Position numbers and translations under genes: made by a program
The notes under the pieces: model-generated
What the model saw: only the letters and a program-made list of their open reading frames with translations
What the model was told of the DNA's origin: nothing
The model's database searches: none
Part shown: one piece after another, positions 22,301 through 34,513 of the stretch
Layout of the letters: every line of letters starts with the position of its first letter
How positions within the stretch are numbered: the stretch's first letter is position 1
DNA from: Micromussa lordhowensis
Taxonomy: Eukaryota; Cnidaria; Anthozoa; Scleractinia; Lobophylliidae
Assembly (NCBI GenBank): GCA_964020085.1
Contig: OZ026598.1
Span: forward strand, 9,731,024-9,795,023
DNA: 64,000 nt
Direction: 5' to 3'

Positions 22301-25299
22301 TCAACGAGAATTTCATCATGATCTTGCATTGCAACGTTGCCAAAGCAAATTTCTTCAAGTCATCAACAAGTCTAAAGCTAGGCACACACTAGGGGACTAG
22401 TCGCAGGGACTGGTCGCAAGGACTTGCTTCGGGGACCAGTCCCCTAGTGTGTACTCGTATTTTGCATCGAAATTCTAGTCGCAGGGACCACATTTCTGGT
22501 CCCTGCGACTAGTCCCACGAATTAAGCGTGTTTGATTTCTGGGACTAGTCGCAGGGACCAATAGTCCCACAAATCGGTCAATTTTCTAGTGTGTATCGGT
22601 TTTCATCGTTCTTGGGATGGGATTCCCGCGTCTCGCGAATTCTAGCCAATGAAAAGCCGTTGTTTCAGAACTCACCTTCCATCGCGCCCTGTTTCAAAAT
22701 GGCGGAAAAAGAATCGGAAAGTGAGGGTGAAACGATCGAAACAGGATGGAGCGTTTCCAAGTCCCGAGTCTTATCCAGTTTTACAGTGAAAACCCACTTT
22801 CTTTCTTTCCTCTTCGTCCAACAGCATCATTAAAAACAAGATTACTCGCCTCCTGCGGAAATCCGCCATTTTGTTTTCTGGGTAACAGGCCTACGCGGTT
22901 AGACTTTTGTCGGCCGATCCCTGGTGTGTACCGTACATGCCAACAGTCCCGGGGACTTGTCCCTTCGCCAGTACACACTAAGGGATAAGTCCCTGCGACC
23001 AGTCCCTGCGACTAGTCCCCTAGTGTGTGCCGACCTTAAGAGTTTCAGTAGTGGATTTCATAGCATAGGAGCTGATGTCCGTTGACAGTTTCAAAGTGTC
23101 TGTTGTCCGTCTTCAGTTGCAGAGAATTTTGGCTGAGTAAAATTTCTGCAAAACTGTGGGGACCAATAGCAGGTGTCTCATAACTTTGGTGTATTATTCA
23201 GGGAATATAATTTGTTAAAACAAATTTGTGATAATAGTACATGCAATCATATCTGGCATTTCAAAAATTATAAGATTCAGATTTCAGATTTCTTTTTTAG
23301 ATTTTTTTATTGTTTTACACTATTATTATTTAGTAAATTCTCAGCTCCGACTATTGCATTTCTAGCTTTTTGATTGGCTAAAAAACTCCGACTTTGAGCC
23401 AATAGTCGGAGTTTTACGTCATATGGAAAATAGCGTGCCAAGTTTAAAAATTTTTCGCACGAAGTTTTCAACTTCAGCCCTCTATAATGCCGGCCGAAAT
23501 AAAAATCGGCGGCAAAACTGGGTTTGAGAACTTACTAAAACAATTATTCCATTTGCCCTTGTTGGATATGAAGTGATTATAATCAACTCGCGCTACGCGC
23601 TCGTTGGTTATTTTATCACTTCATATCCAACTCGGGCTCATGGAATAATTGTTATATAATACGCGCAAATAAACGAAATTAGCCAATCAGAACTCATAGC
23701 CAAAATGTGAACTGCGAGAAGCTATGTGAACAAGCGCAAAACGAATATAAGCGCAGTCACTGGAATTTTTGGTTTTACTTCACTGAGCCCAGGTTGAGCC
23801 TGGTTTTCAACCGATAAGAGCTCTTGGCAAACACAAAAGCAAAGAAATACGGAGCTTATTACGCCGTGACCAAACGCTCTACCTCGCTCTAGCTTTAATT
23901 TCAAATGAAATGTAAAAGTTCAAAACAAAGATTATTCTCACTTTCTGTTGGCTTGTTTTTTCGTGGGCTCCAGATATCCTTTTTGCCACAAGATGTAATC
24001 TTCCACACCTTCCAGCTCAAGATACCTTCCCTGCCCGTAATCCAGCCCAGTGTCTTGTGCAACTGACGGGGGTAACTCATCGCCTGTTTGGTTAGTGGAG
24101 TCAGGTTTGTCCAAAACGATGGTGCTACTCTTTCGAGCTCTGCCACTGTAGTCTATATCGTCCTTCCACACCCAGCCTTCAGCAACTCGGAACCTAAGAG
24201 AAGAAATATTTCCAACCTCTTCACTGTATAATAATTGGCAGTATCACTATATAACTGACAGTACTAACTGTGTCGATGCACGCCCGGTGTATGATCGTTA
24301 TCCATGGTATAGCCGACTTGACAACAGCTAGCTAACAGCAAATGCACTCTTAACATTGCACTACGTAAGTCTAGTATTGGAGATTGTTGCTGTGGGTAAG
24401 GGATTAAGTCTGTATATAAGCCAAGTGTCCCATCAGACTGGTGCTTATCTCAGGTTTCATTAACATGAAGAGACTAGGAATATCTCTACTCCCCCCTGGA
24501 TGGGATACTAGTCCAAAATTTCGTTCATGCTTCTTATACGTTTATCATTTTTTGGTGCTTCCTTTCACAATAAACTATTATTTGAATGTTTTCTTGGCCG
24601 TGAGAAATTCCAGTTAAGGACAACATAGCTTAGTAAGGCTATTTTAGCAATAATTATTGGAAAAGGTCACTGGCGTGTATGTAATTTATTTTCAGACGAA
24701 GTGAACGGGAGGTCTTCAGTCTCTGTTTAGAAGGGGCGAAAAAATTTTCTACGCACTGTACAATTTTCGCACAGTAATTATGTTTTGGTTGTCCGCAAAC
24801 AGGAAGGAATTGATTTTTTACTGTCTGACCAAACAAGGGTGTTTAGTAAATTTATCAGCGGTATCCCCGAGAGAAACAGGTGACAAATTGCTTGGTAGTT
24901 ACTTATGAAATTTAATTTGGTCAGTAGTGAGTTCAGATATCACCGGGCGTTAACGATTCAATGAAAACTTAAATGGAAACGTTTTCCAAATGTCAAGTAA
25001 CTAGAACAGTCCGACATTAATAAAAGTTAGTTCAATGACTCGGTCTTTTAATTAATGCTACGCTTTGAAAACGTTTGAGTGATCACACCTAAACAAACTT
25101 TTCAATGTTGTTATGAAAGTTCAACGTACCTCAATGGAATCTCGACTACCCGGTCATCAAGCTCTGGAGCTAAGCTTATTCCAAGGTCTTGATACAAAAC
25201 AATATAAACAGCGCAAAAGAGAATACCGCAGAAAACCAGGTGAACTCGCCGAACCCTAAACCGGCGGGCGATACGACCGGCAGATCTCATCACAGACAA
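19338..25299 (-). CDS. GAL3ST-like: Galactose-3-O-sulfotransferase-like type II Golgi protein, possibly inactive
   Basis: Four minus-strand exons, 25299-25130, 24193-23942, 21629-21185 and 20024-19338, join in phase (2, 2, 0) into 517 residues. Residues 1-18 are basic and 19-36 form one hydrophobic signal anchor, as expected for a Golgi type II enzyme. The stem runs to about 150. The catalytic region opens with NVLFLKTHYTGSDVV (K156 to V165) and has YVDIMLLDG and ITILRDPTSHFEVTF (236-250). The last exon gives DLGLRTTEYH and a C-terminal helical part. Members transfer sulfate from PAPS to the 3-OH of galactose on glycolipids or glycans. From memory, the family has KTHKTxSST and RxPxxxFxSxF. 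Here the second Lys is Tyr159, SST is SDV, and the 3'-phosphate Ser is Val248, so PAPS binding is questionable. At 517 residues it is somewhat longer than the 420-490 of human members. Introns carry a Penelope relic, a Harbinger-type element and a MITE. Confidence 0.88.
20130..20600 (+). mobile_element. Penelope-like element 3' relic (GIY-YIG end)
   Basis: A frame reading IPCTNCSWCYIGENGRAFNTR then KKEH gives the Cys-pair plus GIY-YIG nuclease start of Penelope-like elements. A WHTRVTSNANNNSCPLP-like tail follows, broken by a TGA where a Trp is expected (near 20342). The 3' flank to about 20600 resembles 46600-46690. Dead copy, in intron 3 of the sulfotransferase-like gene, opposite strand. 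Confidence 0.75.
21681..21748. mobile_element. pogo/Tc1-like MITE end fragment
   Basis: CAGTCAAATCTCTCTAAGAC followed by GGACGCGGTTGGGACTAGTC resembles the terminal repeats of non-autonomous pogo-type elements. Only one end is clear. Confidence 0.35.
22376..23036. mobile_element. PIF/Harbinger-type non-autonomous element, TAA target duplication
   Basis: Terminal inverted repeats of about 50 bp start AG(C/G)T(A/C)GGCACACACTAG and contain the iterated block GACTAGTCGCAGGGAC. TAA flanks both ends (22373-22375 and 23037-23039), as expected for Harbinger elements. Inside, 22697-22790 has an AAAATGGCGGAAAAAG start and frames reading LIQFYSENPL, which resemble a MADF/Myb-like ORF of these transposons. 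That reading is only suggestive. Confidence 0.75.
23331..23662 (+). mobile_element. coral-type MITE, copy A
   Basis: About 330 bp nearly identical, in opposite orientation, to 50957-51290. It contains CTCCGACTATTG / CAATAGTCGGAG inverted repeats. A second palindrome has ACAATTATTCCAT, GGATATGAAGTGAT and CGCGCTACGCGC at its centre. Sits in intron 2 of the sulfotransferase-like gene. Confidence 0.85.
24487..24522 (-). mobile_element. SINE tail remnant
   Basis: CCCCTGGATGGGATACTAGTCC is the reverse complement of the tail block of the SINE at 26873-27155. Only about 35 bp remain. Confidence 0.45.
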
Positions 25300-25684
25300 G
25301 GAGGACGTTAGATTGAGTGGTGAATGATAACCGCATTTTTGCTGGCAGCCATGAAGGGTTTCAGGACACCAACTAGCTTTTTGGGGTGATCCATGTAAGT
25401 TTTAAATAGATTCATTGATTATAATCCAAAACACATGTTTGAGAGCCGCCAGGTAGCTAACGGGTAAGGTCTGCGACGTCACACTAGCCGTTGCATGGTA
25501 CCCGCGCCTTGTTTAAGAAATACTGGTACTAAGTCTCGACCCCAGTCCCTTTTCAGTTCTGTTTTCACGCAAAACAGCCCGTGATCTTTTCCGTTCAACC
25601 TCGTTCCCGCGAGAAAAAGAAAGGACCTTGCGAACAGGATTGTTTTCTGATTCAACTACAGTTTCTCTCAGGCACCGTCCACAA

Positions 25685-26031
25685 TACGCCGGAGAAATTT
25701 GAAAACGCAGCTTTATAACAACGGTTTCTATCTTCGACACTTATCCGTCACGAATACGGAGCTTTTCGAAAACGCTCTTCAAACGGACGGAGTTTCAAAA
25801 CGCTGGCTTTTCGGTTTAGTGTGGACGGAAAACTTTTTAATGACAAAGCTTTTCGAGAACGATGACATCACGACTAATCTTGTAATCGGTTCCCAGGCCA
25901 AGCTGTCTTCAATCACAAATCCATAATGACCGGTGATTGTTAGCTTTTCACATTTCTCCAGCGCAGTGTGGACGGAAAACGTTTGATGCGTTTTCAGAGT
26001 GAAATTGCTGTTTTCACATTTCTCCGGCGTA
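25685..26031. mobile_element. MITE with ACGCCGGAGAAAT termini
   Basis: The left terminus TACGCCGGAGAAATTTGAAAA is answered by TTTTCACATTTCTCCGGCGT at the right end. Internal GTGTGGACGGAAAA and TTTTCGAAAACG motifs are repeated. A shorter relative lies at 60757-60840 (GTTTTCAAAATGTTTTCGG). Confidence 0.7.
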
Positions 26032-26872
26032 GTCAGGACGGGGTCTCATCTCATCGTCGAAACAAAGACGAGATGTCTGACTACATTTCATTTATATTAA
26101 CCATGCCTTTTCATAACCGTGAAAGAGTTTGATTATCACTTTGTCTTTTGTTTCATTTTGCATGCAATTTTACTCACCGTGTTCAGTACACTCCAACGGC
26201 AGAATGCTTGTTTGAATGAGATAAACGTTGGCAGTGACATGCACAATAGATGCAGCCAAGTGAGTATAGCCCAGGTGTCACTTAATCGATTTCGTAAATG
26301 TTCTAGTACATGTCATATAGTTATCAAAGTCTTGCTGACTCTCAGTGAGGGAAAATTACAATCCCCTTCAGTAACAGTTACTCTGCCCACCTGTGTCTAA
26401 CTAACTCCTCCCCTGAAGCAAACATTACATTCTTCAAAGCACTTTTCTTTGTCAAAATTCCTAGCCCAGTCACAACATGTAGAAGAAGAAAACTACTAGT
26501 TTACTATGATTTTAAAACACCAAAGAGCTATCAATAAATCATAAAGGAAAGAGTATGGTTAATGATGGAGAAGATTAACATGGATTAAAAACGACGAACT
26601 TGATAAACTCAAACCGTGACATAGCTCTTTTAACCTTAAAAGAGAGGGAAGGAGAGAGTGTCCCGGCAATGCTGGCGGTAGTTCTACAACGATAACGATT
26701 TGAAAAGGTAAGAGCATTTCTATTTAATCGCTAAAGAATCAAATTAGTGACGGATACAACGAACATGTTATTTGCCATAAGCTACGCACCCCTTTAGAAC
26801 CAGTAACGTTAATTCGCTCTCTGTTTCACATTTATCTCTTTTGTTCATTGTCTGTCTTTCATTGTCTGTCTG
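26032..26872. other. intergenic, nothing recognised
   Basis: A 93-codon open frame at 26119-26400 shows no domain, and I regard it as chance. Confidence 0.4.
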
Positions 26873-27155
26873 CGGAGGCTCGGTGGCCTCATGGTTAGTG
26901 CGCTCGACTCCGGAGCTAGCGCTCCGGGTTCGAGCCCTGGCCGGGGACATTGTGTTGTGTTCTTGGGCAAGACACTTTACTCTCACAGTGCCTCTCTCGA
27001 CCCAGGTGTATAAATGGGTACCTGCTATTTGTTGGGGAAACCTAACAAAATTGCGGGGGAGTGACCTGCGATGGACTAGCATCCCGTCCAGGGGAAGTAG
27101 AAATACTTCTAGCCGCTTCATGCTACAGAAACCGGGATAAGCTCCGGCAGCTATG
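26873..27155 (+). mobile_element. tRNA-derived SINE, best preserved copy
   Basis: Begins GGAGGCTCGGTGGCCTCATG (A-box region) and has GGTTCGAGCCC (B-box) at the expected spacing. The conserved body includes TTCTTGGGCAAGACACTTTA and GTATAAATGGGTACC. The tail runs through GATGGACTAGCATCCCGTCC to ACCGGGATAAGC. It is not a functional tRNA gene, because the anticodon arm and the acceptor stem do not fold cleanly. Confidence 0.9.
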
Positions 27156-28188
27156 AGCCAAGGCTGGCTCCAAGGCTTCACTTGTCTTTGTTCTATTGTT
27201 TTCTCAGCCAATCCTGAAGCCTTCCGAGAGGTGCTTGCCGGTGTTGAATAGTTGACATGTTTATTATTTTTGCACAGCATAGAACACTGCTGAGAAAAGG
27301 ATGAATTTGCTTAGCTATCTGGTAAAGAAAATATATTCGTTACTAGACATTTTTAACAACTGTATTCAAATAATCTTGCTTTGTCGTTCATCGATTCCAG
27401 CTCTTTTCACTTAGTACTACAGTGTCTGTAAGAATAACCTCAGAAGTCTTATCGACTTCTGATTACCTATAAGTAATTATAATGTTGAAAGTGTTTACAA
27501 CTGCTAATTCTGATATCAGCTAAACTTACTAACTGAATAGTTTTTCAGTTGACAACTTACGGGCCGTCACCAGTATACAATATAGCTTGCACTGTGTATC
27601 CAATTGCTATTTGATAACCAGCCACCGTATATGTCCAACAAAACATATATTTTAAATACATACATATACTGTTTGATAAGGCAGGTCTGGATATGGCAAC
27701 CCTTGGACTGGTGTGGATCTTAAAAAAATATAAAAAATCTGGGTTTTTAGAATTCATTTAAAACCCTCTTTTTCAAATTGTATATGGTCGAGAGACCTGA
27801 AGGCAATTTTAAGTTTTCCTTTAAAAAAGCAGCAAGGATGAAGCTTCCCTGATGACTCTACGGATGGCATTCCATACGATGGGGCCCCTATACTTTACGC
27901 TACTTGTGCCAAGCTCTATTTGTGTCAAGTTCATTAGAGAAAAGTTATTCATGCGTCTAAAGTCGTACTTAATTAACAGTGGTACGTATCCCAAGCTGGG
28001 ATGTAGGCTGTTCAGGTAAGGTAAGGTAATTTTAGCCAGTGTTATCTGCTATCCTCATAATGCAAACACTGTTTAATTTACTCCTAACGGTGACGAAAGT
28101 CAAATTTCTCCGTACAACACCACTGACTTCATTGCTTAAGCAAACCAACACGAGAATTGACATTTCAAGCCAGGAAGAGGGAAAACAT
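27156..28188. other. intergenic; possible exon remnant and LINE-like tail
   Basis: A minus-strand frame at 27557-27757 ends at a strong donor (GGCCC|GTAAGT) and reads VAGYQIAIGYTVQAILYTG. It could be an exon of the minus-strand membrane gene but cannot be placed. 27790-28020 resembles the 3' UTR of the LINE fragment at 28685-29263. Confidence 0.3.
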
Positions 28189-31100
28189 CTATTCCGCGTT
28201 AGTTCTTGATCCTCTTCTCGTTGCGTAAATATTTAAAAGACTTTGAAAGTTCTCAGCTTGTAAGAGGTCCTCCATCATACAAAGTGTCATGGCGTTTCTT
28301 CTTTTCCTGTATCGCCTCTCGGAGACCCTATCGAGTGGTTGTCCCTCGCTGTTCTGGTGCAAATCTCGTCGGAAAGTACCTGAGGTATCAGGGGTTGTTG
28401 AAACGTTTTTCCACCCCATTGACAACACTAGATCTGTCCAACAAACCTGAAGAATTTCAAAGAAGAGTCTGCTCAGAATCGCGTGTACAATACTACGCAG
28501 GAAAAAATATGGCGGCTGTACATTGTACCACAATACCGTGCGAGCCTTACGCAGCCCATAAAGCACAAGGAAAGGTATATTTTTGCAATATTTGGCCCTG
28601 TGCTAAATTGCGTGTACTAGGTTCGAAGATTTTAGAACTTTCCTTTGCGTTTTTATGAGCCTTGTTAAAGTAAAAAACAATGGTGATTGCTCAAAACAAT
28701 ACAAATTTTATTGTCAACTCCCCATGGGGGCTTTTCAGAGACAATGATAAAATTAAAATACTTAAAAAAATACTAAAAAAATAACGATAGAAAATTATTG
28801 AGAAAACTATTTGCATGTAAAAATTTATGGCATTGAAAATTGATTTAAAAGGAAAGCTTTCATTTTCCGTTTAAAAATGATAAGAGATTCACTTAATTTA
28901 AAATGGGGTTTCAAGGCATTCCACAAAGTTACAGTCCTGTAATAAAAAGATCTCTGTCTCGACTTGGTTTTAAAAAGTGGCATATTAATGGCTAATTGAT
29001 CTGGTCTCCCGACCGCTGATGTTCCCTCTTGAGATAAAATTTGATCTGAGGTAGTATTGTACTTGACCTGTCATAGATCTAAAGGCCAAGATGGCGTCTC
29101 TTACATACAGGTGGGACTTAACTGGTATCCATCTCAGGTTTTTCAGGGCTGGAGTTACGGAAACTATGCGAGCAGCGAAATTCTGTACGCCTTGTAGTTT
29201 GCGTAAATTGATAGCAGAAGTACTCGACCAAACGGACGAGCAATAATACAACTTACTAAACACTAGAGAATTAATTATTGTAACAAGTATGTCTTTCCTA
29301 AACTCGGAAATAGGATGTCTCGTGACGACTTACATGAGGACGAAGAACCGGCATGTGGGCTATTTTATGAACAAATTGATATTTTCAATATGGCGAAGGA
29401 CTGACGACGCTCGAAGAGCGAAATATATTTCGAACTACCGCGTTTTACAGCTTTTATACAGTTTGTATGTATTTACTTTTCATTTTTGAAAGATTAAGTG
29501 CGTTTAATGTGAATAGAAGACTGGATGTCTTCATTTTATTCTTCTCTTTGGTTTTGTTGTTGTCTTATATTCTCATTCTGTAAATTAAGTTTCAGTTTCA
29601 AAATACGATATGAAATTAAAGCCATAATAAAGAAAGAAAAATGGCTCACCAAGAACAAGCTGGTGTTTATGTCTACTAGTGTGTTTTATCCTCGAACATT
29701 GTTCGGAAGTGCCACGACTGTGTCCGGCAAAAATTACAAACATGATTTACCATTGTCTAACGATATTAACTGGTTTCGTTATTGTATATTCTTAAGGTTA
29801 CATGCATGTACAACCTAGAGGTTGTTGTGTTTCAGGATTAGAAAGTGGAGTTTCAATCCAGTGACTTCAAGAAAGTGGTGGCAGCAGAACCGGGTACACA
29901 AAGCCTTATTCGGCTTCCCTGGGCTACCTTGCCTTACTCGCCAAAATTTTGTAAATAAATTTTTAAATGACAAAAAAAAACAATAAGCAAACGAAACAAA
30001 AACCGGGTGACATGTCAACGTTTGTCTAGTACAGTTCTTTTGAGGGTCGTGGGTCGTCCGACAGTCTGACAGCTGTGATACTGAGCTGATAATGATAAGG
30101 CAGTCAACTTCCTGATCACTTCCCTCAAACTTTCACTTTCCGCTCAATATGGAATAATGTTTTGTGACATTACCTCATCGCATTACAACTTCCTCTTTAT
30201 AAGCTTCACTGAATTTTAAGCGTCTTTACAAACAATCAAATTATCATTATTATTATTATTATTTCGTCGCTCTTCACTAATTAAATTCAAAACCAAATCA
30301 GGCTCGTTAGCTTCTCTCAGGAAAAAACAAAACAATCGTCCTATTTGTTTTTGTTCCGTTACAGCTGCGAAGTAAACGTCGAAGTTAAATTCTTAATATG
30401 AGATGCAAGTTTTTTTGTGAGTTATAATATTGCAATAGTGACCGTTGTAAAACTAGGCCAGTATTTTCATGTGACGAACAGCCTGTCTTTGTTCCTTCCC
30501 TATTTTCTCCGTGTTTAATCTTATTTCGCTGGTCAGTAACTCTTATTGTTAAAGGTATATTTGAAAACTACGAACCTGTTTTGTCTGTTTATTCTAATTG
30601 TTTTAGCATGATGTCACTTATTATTCCCTGCCCTTGGGTATTTTCTGGGCATCGAAACGCAAACAGGACTTCTTTAATCTTTAAAAATATTCAGCGGAAA
30701 ACACTGAGAAGATTACAGTGTTTGTCAACGACAAATATTGTTTTGGTCAAAGTAAAAAGTTATGCAAATTATACACGCCTTAACGGTGTGTTTTATCGTG
30801 TGTTTCAGCTCAATTTTGTGCTGTTTTAGAATGGCACACAGATAATATTATGGTTGAAGTAATTGCCTGTCGCCTCTGATGACGCTCGCTCGAAACAATT
30901 CTCATCCCTGTAGAAAGTTCTGAATTTGCATTTACAACCTGTTCTTGGTAAACCCCCGGGTAGCAAAGCATCGGACATTTCAGCTAAATGACGAAATATC
31001 TTCAAATTTCAGACTGAACAGTATCAATATATAACGCTGTATAGCGGCTAACTTCATTACATATTTTTTTCAGTTTCGCAAAACAATATTTTCCTTTCCT

Positions 31101-31243
31101 TACCATTGGCGCAGAGCTGGCGAATTTATTGACTCGAAACGCCGGAAAGCAGATCCTAACCCGTCGATAAAATAATATAACGCAAAGTATAATGAAAACC
31201 ATCGAGCCAAGGAACGTTTTATTATGATATCCAGTCACGATTT
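28189..31243 (-). CDS. unrecognised single-pass membrane protein (locus A)
   Basis: The proposed exons are 31243-31104 and 28446-28189, spliced in phase 0. Both junctions are good: acceptor TTTCCACAG, donor CCAATG|GTAAGG, and acceptor AATTCTTCAG. The first coding exon gives a short lead, about 15 hydrophobic residues starting MVFIILCVILF, then a basic stop-transfer-like YRRVRICFPAFR. The last exon gives 85 polar residues with SMGWK and KRRNAMTLCMMEDLL, ending in TAG. A noncoding first exon probably lies at 32856-33010. The ATG of MVFII is the likely start because no earlier in-frame ATG is seen. The last exon is related to 34247-34513. I do not recognise the family. Exons between the two may be missing, and the LINE at 28.7-29.3 kb lies in the intron. 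Confidence 0.45.
28685..29263 (-). mobile_element. LINE (CR1/L2-like) 3' fragment
   Basis: The minus-strand frame 29263-28985 reads LYYCSSVW...LRKLQGVQNFAARI..., then RWIPVKSHL and RDAILAF. This is the usual C-terminal region of non-LTR reverse transcriptases. The 3' UTR to about 28685 ends with AAAAGCCCCCATGGGGAG before an AATAAAATTTGTATTG tail. It is 5' truncated and inactive. Confidence 0.8.
29264..31103. other. intron or intergenic, nothing recognised
   Basis: AT-rich with an (ATT)n run at 30243-30263. Open frames on both strands show no domains. Confidence 0.4.
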
Positions 31244-32855
31244 CTGTGGAAATTTAGGTGCATTTTGAATTTATTATGTGCAATATTTGATGGCGCGTTT
31301 GTGCAGGCTTATCATTACCGAAATATCAGCGAGTTGAAAATTTGTAACGTTGCAATAACTGTCGATTAGCACAGATTGGGAAAGAGCACAAAAGAAATTG
31401 ACTGCAAAGTCACGGCATAATATTACAAGATACACAGCTACCTTAAAATTATGCAGAAACTTGGTCAATACGACCTAACCAAGAGATATAAGGTATTGAA
31501 TTTAAAAGTACCTTAATTTTGATCCAACTGTCTCTTCTTAGAACTCTTGAAGTTCTTATATTGTATGTTGCGACTAGTTTGAAAACTCGGCTGTGGAAGT
31601 CTAGCGGTCGTTGCCTTTGCAAGTTTCTTGTTCCCGGTTTTTGATAATTGTAGTGTTGATTACGTTGATTACGTCAATATTACGTCGAAGCTGTCCGATG
31701 TCAAAGTCAAATTTCCTGTTTGTAGACAACAGGTCCTCGAGATTGTTGGTCGATTTTTATCCTTCGCACTTGGGCATTCTACCCTGCAGAGCAACTAGTT
31801 TATCATGACAGAACGCGAAGCGCGCTACACGAACTCCGAGCGCAAGACGAGTTTTTTCACTTTTTCTTCGCTGCTCGGCTTTGTCGCGTTTTGCGCTTGG
31901 ATGTGCTCAAGGGAATACCCCTCTGATGACGTTGAAGGGGTTTTCCCTGCGACCAAAAATAATCGTCATTTCTCGTTCATTCGAAAATCCTTCGTCTGTA
32001 AAAATCTGCTGCTTTTCCAGTTGCTTGAGGCTACAGTCTGTAGTTTAAAATCTGGATTAAGAAAACTACCGTAAGAAACGGCTTTATACGTCATGTGTTC
32101 ACAAAATGGTGCAATGTTGCTCCTGGCGCCATGATGTGCGGCTGAATAAATAAAATCTAAATGCAAATTTAAGAACTTCGTAAACTGAAAGCCTCAACTA
32201 AAAGGAGTTCACAAATGCATTTCTCATTCAATAATGAATAGTGCTTTGTGGCTGTAATTTGTTACAAGTGATTGTGCGCAACTTAACGCGTGTAAGCAGA
32301 GGCAATGTCTTTACTTGTTATTGTTATTACGTCACAAAAGCCACTTCCTCTGGCTTCCATTCAAGTTCTAAAAGTTTGGGGCCAAGTTAAAATCGATCCA
32401 ATTAGCCGACAATTTTTGAAAATCCCTTTTCGGGCTTTTGAAGCGTTAGCTCACGTTGCAATTTTTCAAGCTGAAGATTTATTTAGGTTACTCTATTTAA
32501 CGCTTTCTTGTCAATGTTCGATTGTTCAAGAAATGCTATTTTCACAGTTCAGTTGATTCGAAGTGAATCAGAGGGAATACGATGATTGTATCAGCTTCGT
32601 TGATAGACAACCCATAAACGTGCTGTTGTTCGATTTTCGCAAAATATCTGTAGCAACAAAATAACTGATCTTACTGTGAAGTGATATCAACATTGTTAGG
32701 AAATTCGCATTGTTGCCTCAAAAATTCATAACATAAGCTTTTCAGATAAAAAACGACCTGGCTACTGTAAAACTGTCGTGACTCTCGCAGTCAGTGTCAG
32801 CTGAGCGGTTGATTAGCACTCGACATCAACAACGATGTGTTGTTTTCAGACTTAC

Positions 32856-33010
32856 CTTTCAGTGTTCGTCAATTTTCCCCCAGTGCTGATTTTGTCTTTA
32901 ATCTTCTATTAACCTCAACGCAGTTCAAAGAGCTCAGTTTTGCAGAATCTGTGTTTCGATTCCGACGCGGCTCTGTTGTGACGTGTTTCGCGTGCTGTGC
33001 GTTACCGTGA
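32856..33010 (-). other. probable 5' noncoding exon, locus A copy
   Basis: Ends at a canonical minus-strand donor (CACTGAAAG|GTAAGTCTG). It is closely similar to 34938-35080, including TTTGAACTGCGTTGAGGTTA, and conservation is confined to this block. The 5' limit is a guess. It most likely splices to the acceptor at 31243. Confidence 0.45.
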
Positions 33011-34246
33011 CAACTACGCGCCGCTTTGAGTATGTAACCCAAATTCTGGGGTCGCTGAGTATTCATATATTGTCGGTTTTGTTCTTACTCCTAACAATGT
33101 TCTGCCGACAAGGCGACATGTTTCCGAAGAACGAAAACTCTCTCTGATGTAGGTGAGGTATTTTTTCCTTTATTAACACAGAGGGAATAAAACCCATAAT
33201 GTCTGCTTGATTGATTTTAAATTAATAGAATGTGTACCACAGCTGGTGCCACCATTCTTGCCAATTTCACACCTGAAAGCAGCAGAGCTTTACCGCAGAC
33301 GCTGTCATGGGAAGCTCGCGTGATGGCAGAGAAAATGTGTTTACATTCTGTGAGGCTGAACTGTAAGTGGCAGTGACAAAAAGAATATATTTTCCTTTTG
33401 GTACTAAAACAGAGCACATGTACCGCTATGGCATTAATCTATTCTTTTGTTACAAGCATACACAAGGTTTGACCACTATGTTTTAAACATTTTGGTTCGA
33501 CCGTTATATACACAGCTATACACAGCTATAAAAGGGTGGCCTTCCGGTTTTTTCCTATTTGTAAGGTATTTAAACAAACTTTGTCACTGTGGTCGGAAAT
33601 CATTGCCCATGTAATTGTCAATTATTAATACAATGCAGTATCCCATAATGAGAACTGTACTCCCATTTTAAAAGGGTACTTCTCACCTTTCCACCTGAGT
33701 TAACATTTCCCTCTCAATGGTCTATCAGGTCTATTGTTCAGGAAATGCTCCGTCCAGTTGATTCAATGAAGCTGGGGGTTAAGGGTCAAGAAAATACGAT
33801 GGCTGCATCAGCTTTTTTTCGAGACATTACATTTTGTTGTAAAGGGCTAACTCCCTGAGGCCTGAGTGGCGAATTTTATTCCCTCACCATACCATCACGA
33901 CTTTGAAACTTCCCTCGACGCTGATTGTTATTTGTTTTGTTGCAAAAATGTTTCACTTTGAATATCAAGGCTAACTTGCAGAGGATATAATGTCACAACT
34001 AAAATATCTTTCAGTAACTTGGGATACGAATTGCCATAAAAAACTTTTAAAGCCCGCCTATGACATTGATCCCGTCTAGCAACCAAGAAGTCTTTGAAGA
34101 CGAAATCCAAGCGGAGATTACGCACTGGGAGTGACAGAGATCCTTCGTGATTCCTGTCTGGCTTTGAGCTGAAAAGTGAATGAGCACACGCTGGTTCCGC
34201 AACTTTCTTCGCTTTCTGAAGAAGCGAGCTTGTTTAGACCGCGCGT
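33011..34246. other. partly duplicated intergenic DNA
   Basis: 33729-33830 resembles 32515-32605 (AAGAAATGCT..., GAATACGATG, GCATCAGCTT), showing a local duplication. A minus-strand frame at 33928-34125 (RNLRLDFVFKDFLVARR...) may be an exon or retroelement scrap and is unplaced. Confidence 0.4.
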
Positions 34247-34513
34247 TTAGTTAGCGCCATCAATTTCCTCGTTTTCTCTCCACTGCCGTTGATTGCCCTG
34301 GTTGTCTCGTGGATGAAGGGTGCCCAGTTGTCTTAAAACATCTTCTCTAAGACTACAAACCGTCAGTGCGTTTCGTCTTTTGTCATTACCCAGTGGAATG
34401 CGTCCTTGTGCAGGCAAGTTTTCTCGCTCACGACTCATGTCACGGCGGTCATTCTGTTGACCTGGTTTCCATCCCATTGTTCTGATTTGATTCTGGACAT
34501 TAAAATCAGTGAA
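34247..34513 (-). CDS. terminal exon of the locus B paralog
   Basis: The acceptor GTGCTTCAG precedes 88 codons ending in TAA. It shares TMGWK and KRRNALTVCSLREDVL with the last exon of locus A (SMGWK, KRRNAMTLCMMEDLL) and is polar and Arg/Asn/Gln-rich. The noncoding exon at 34938-35080 lies just upstream on the same strand. No membrane exon is found between them, so locus B is either a broken copy or a shorter gene starting at the internal MGWK. Function unknown. Confidence 0.45.
   Translation of the reverse strand, partial: FTDFNVQNQIRTMGWKPGQQNDRRDMSRERENLPAQGRIPLGNDKRRNALTVCSLREDVLRQLGTLHPRDNQGNQRQWRENEEIDGAN

Noticed and set aside
26873..26950. Possible functional tRNA gene
   Set aside because: A- and B-box-like motifs are present, but the sequence runs into a SINE body and the cloverleaf does not close.
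28206..28658. 150-codon plus-strand frame, including an ATGGCGGCTG start near 28509
   Set aside because: It is mostly antisense to the terminal exon of the minus-strand membrane gene. The short ATGGCGG frame with a weak donor alone is not enough.
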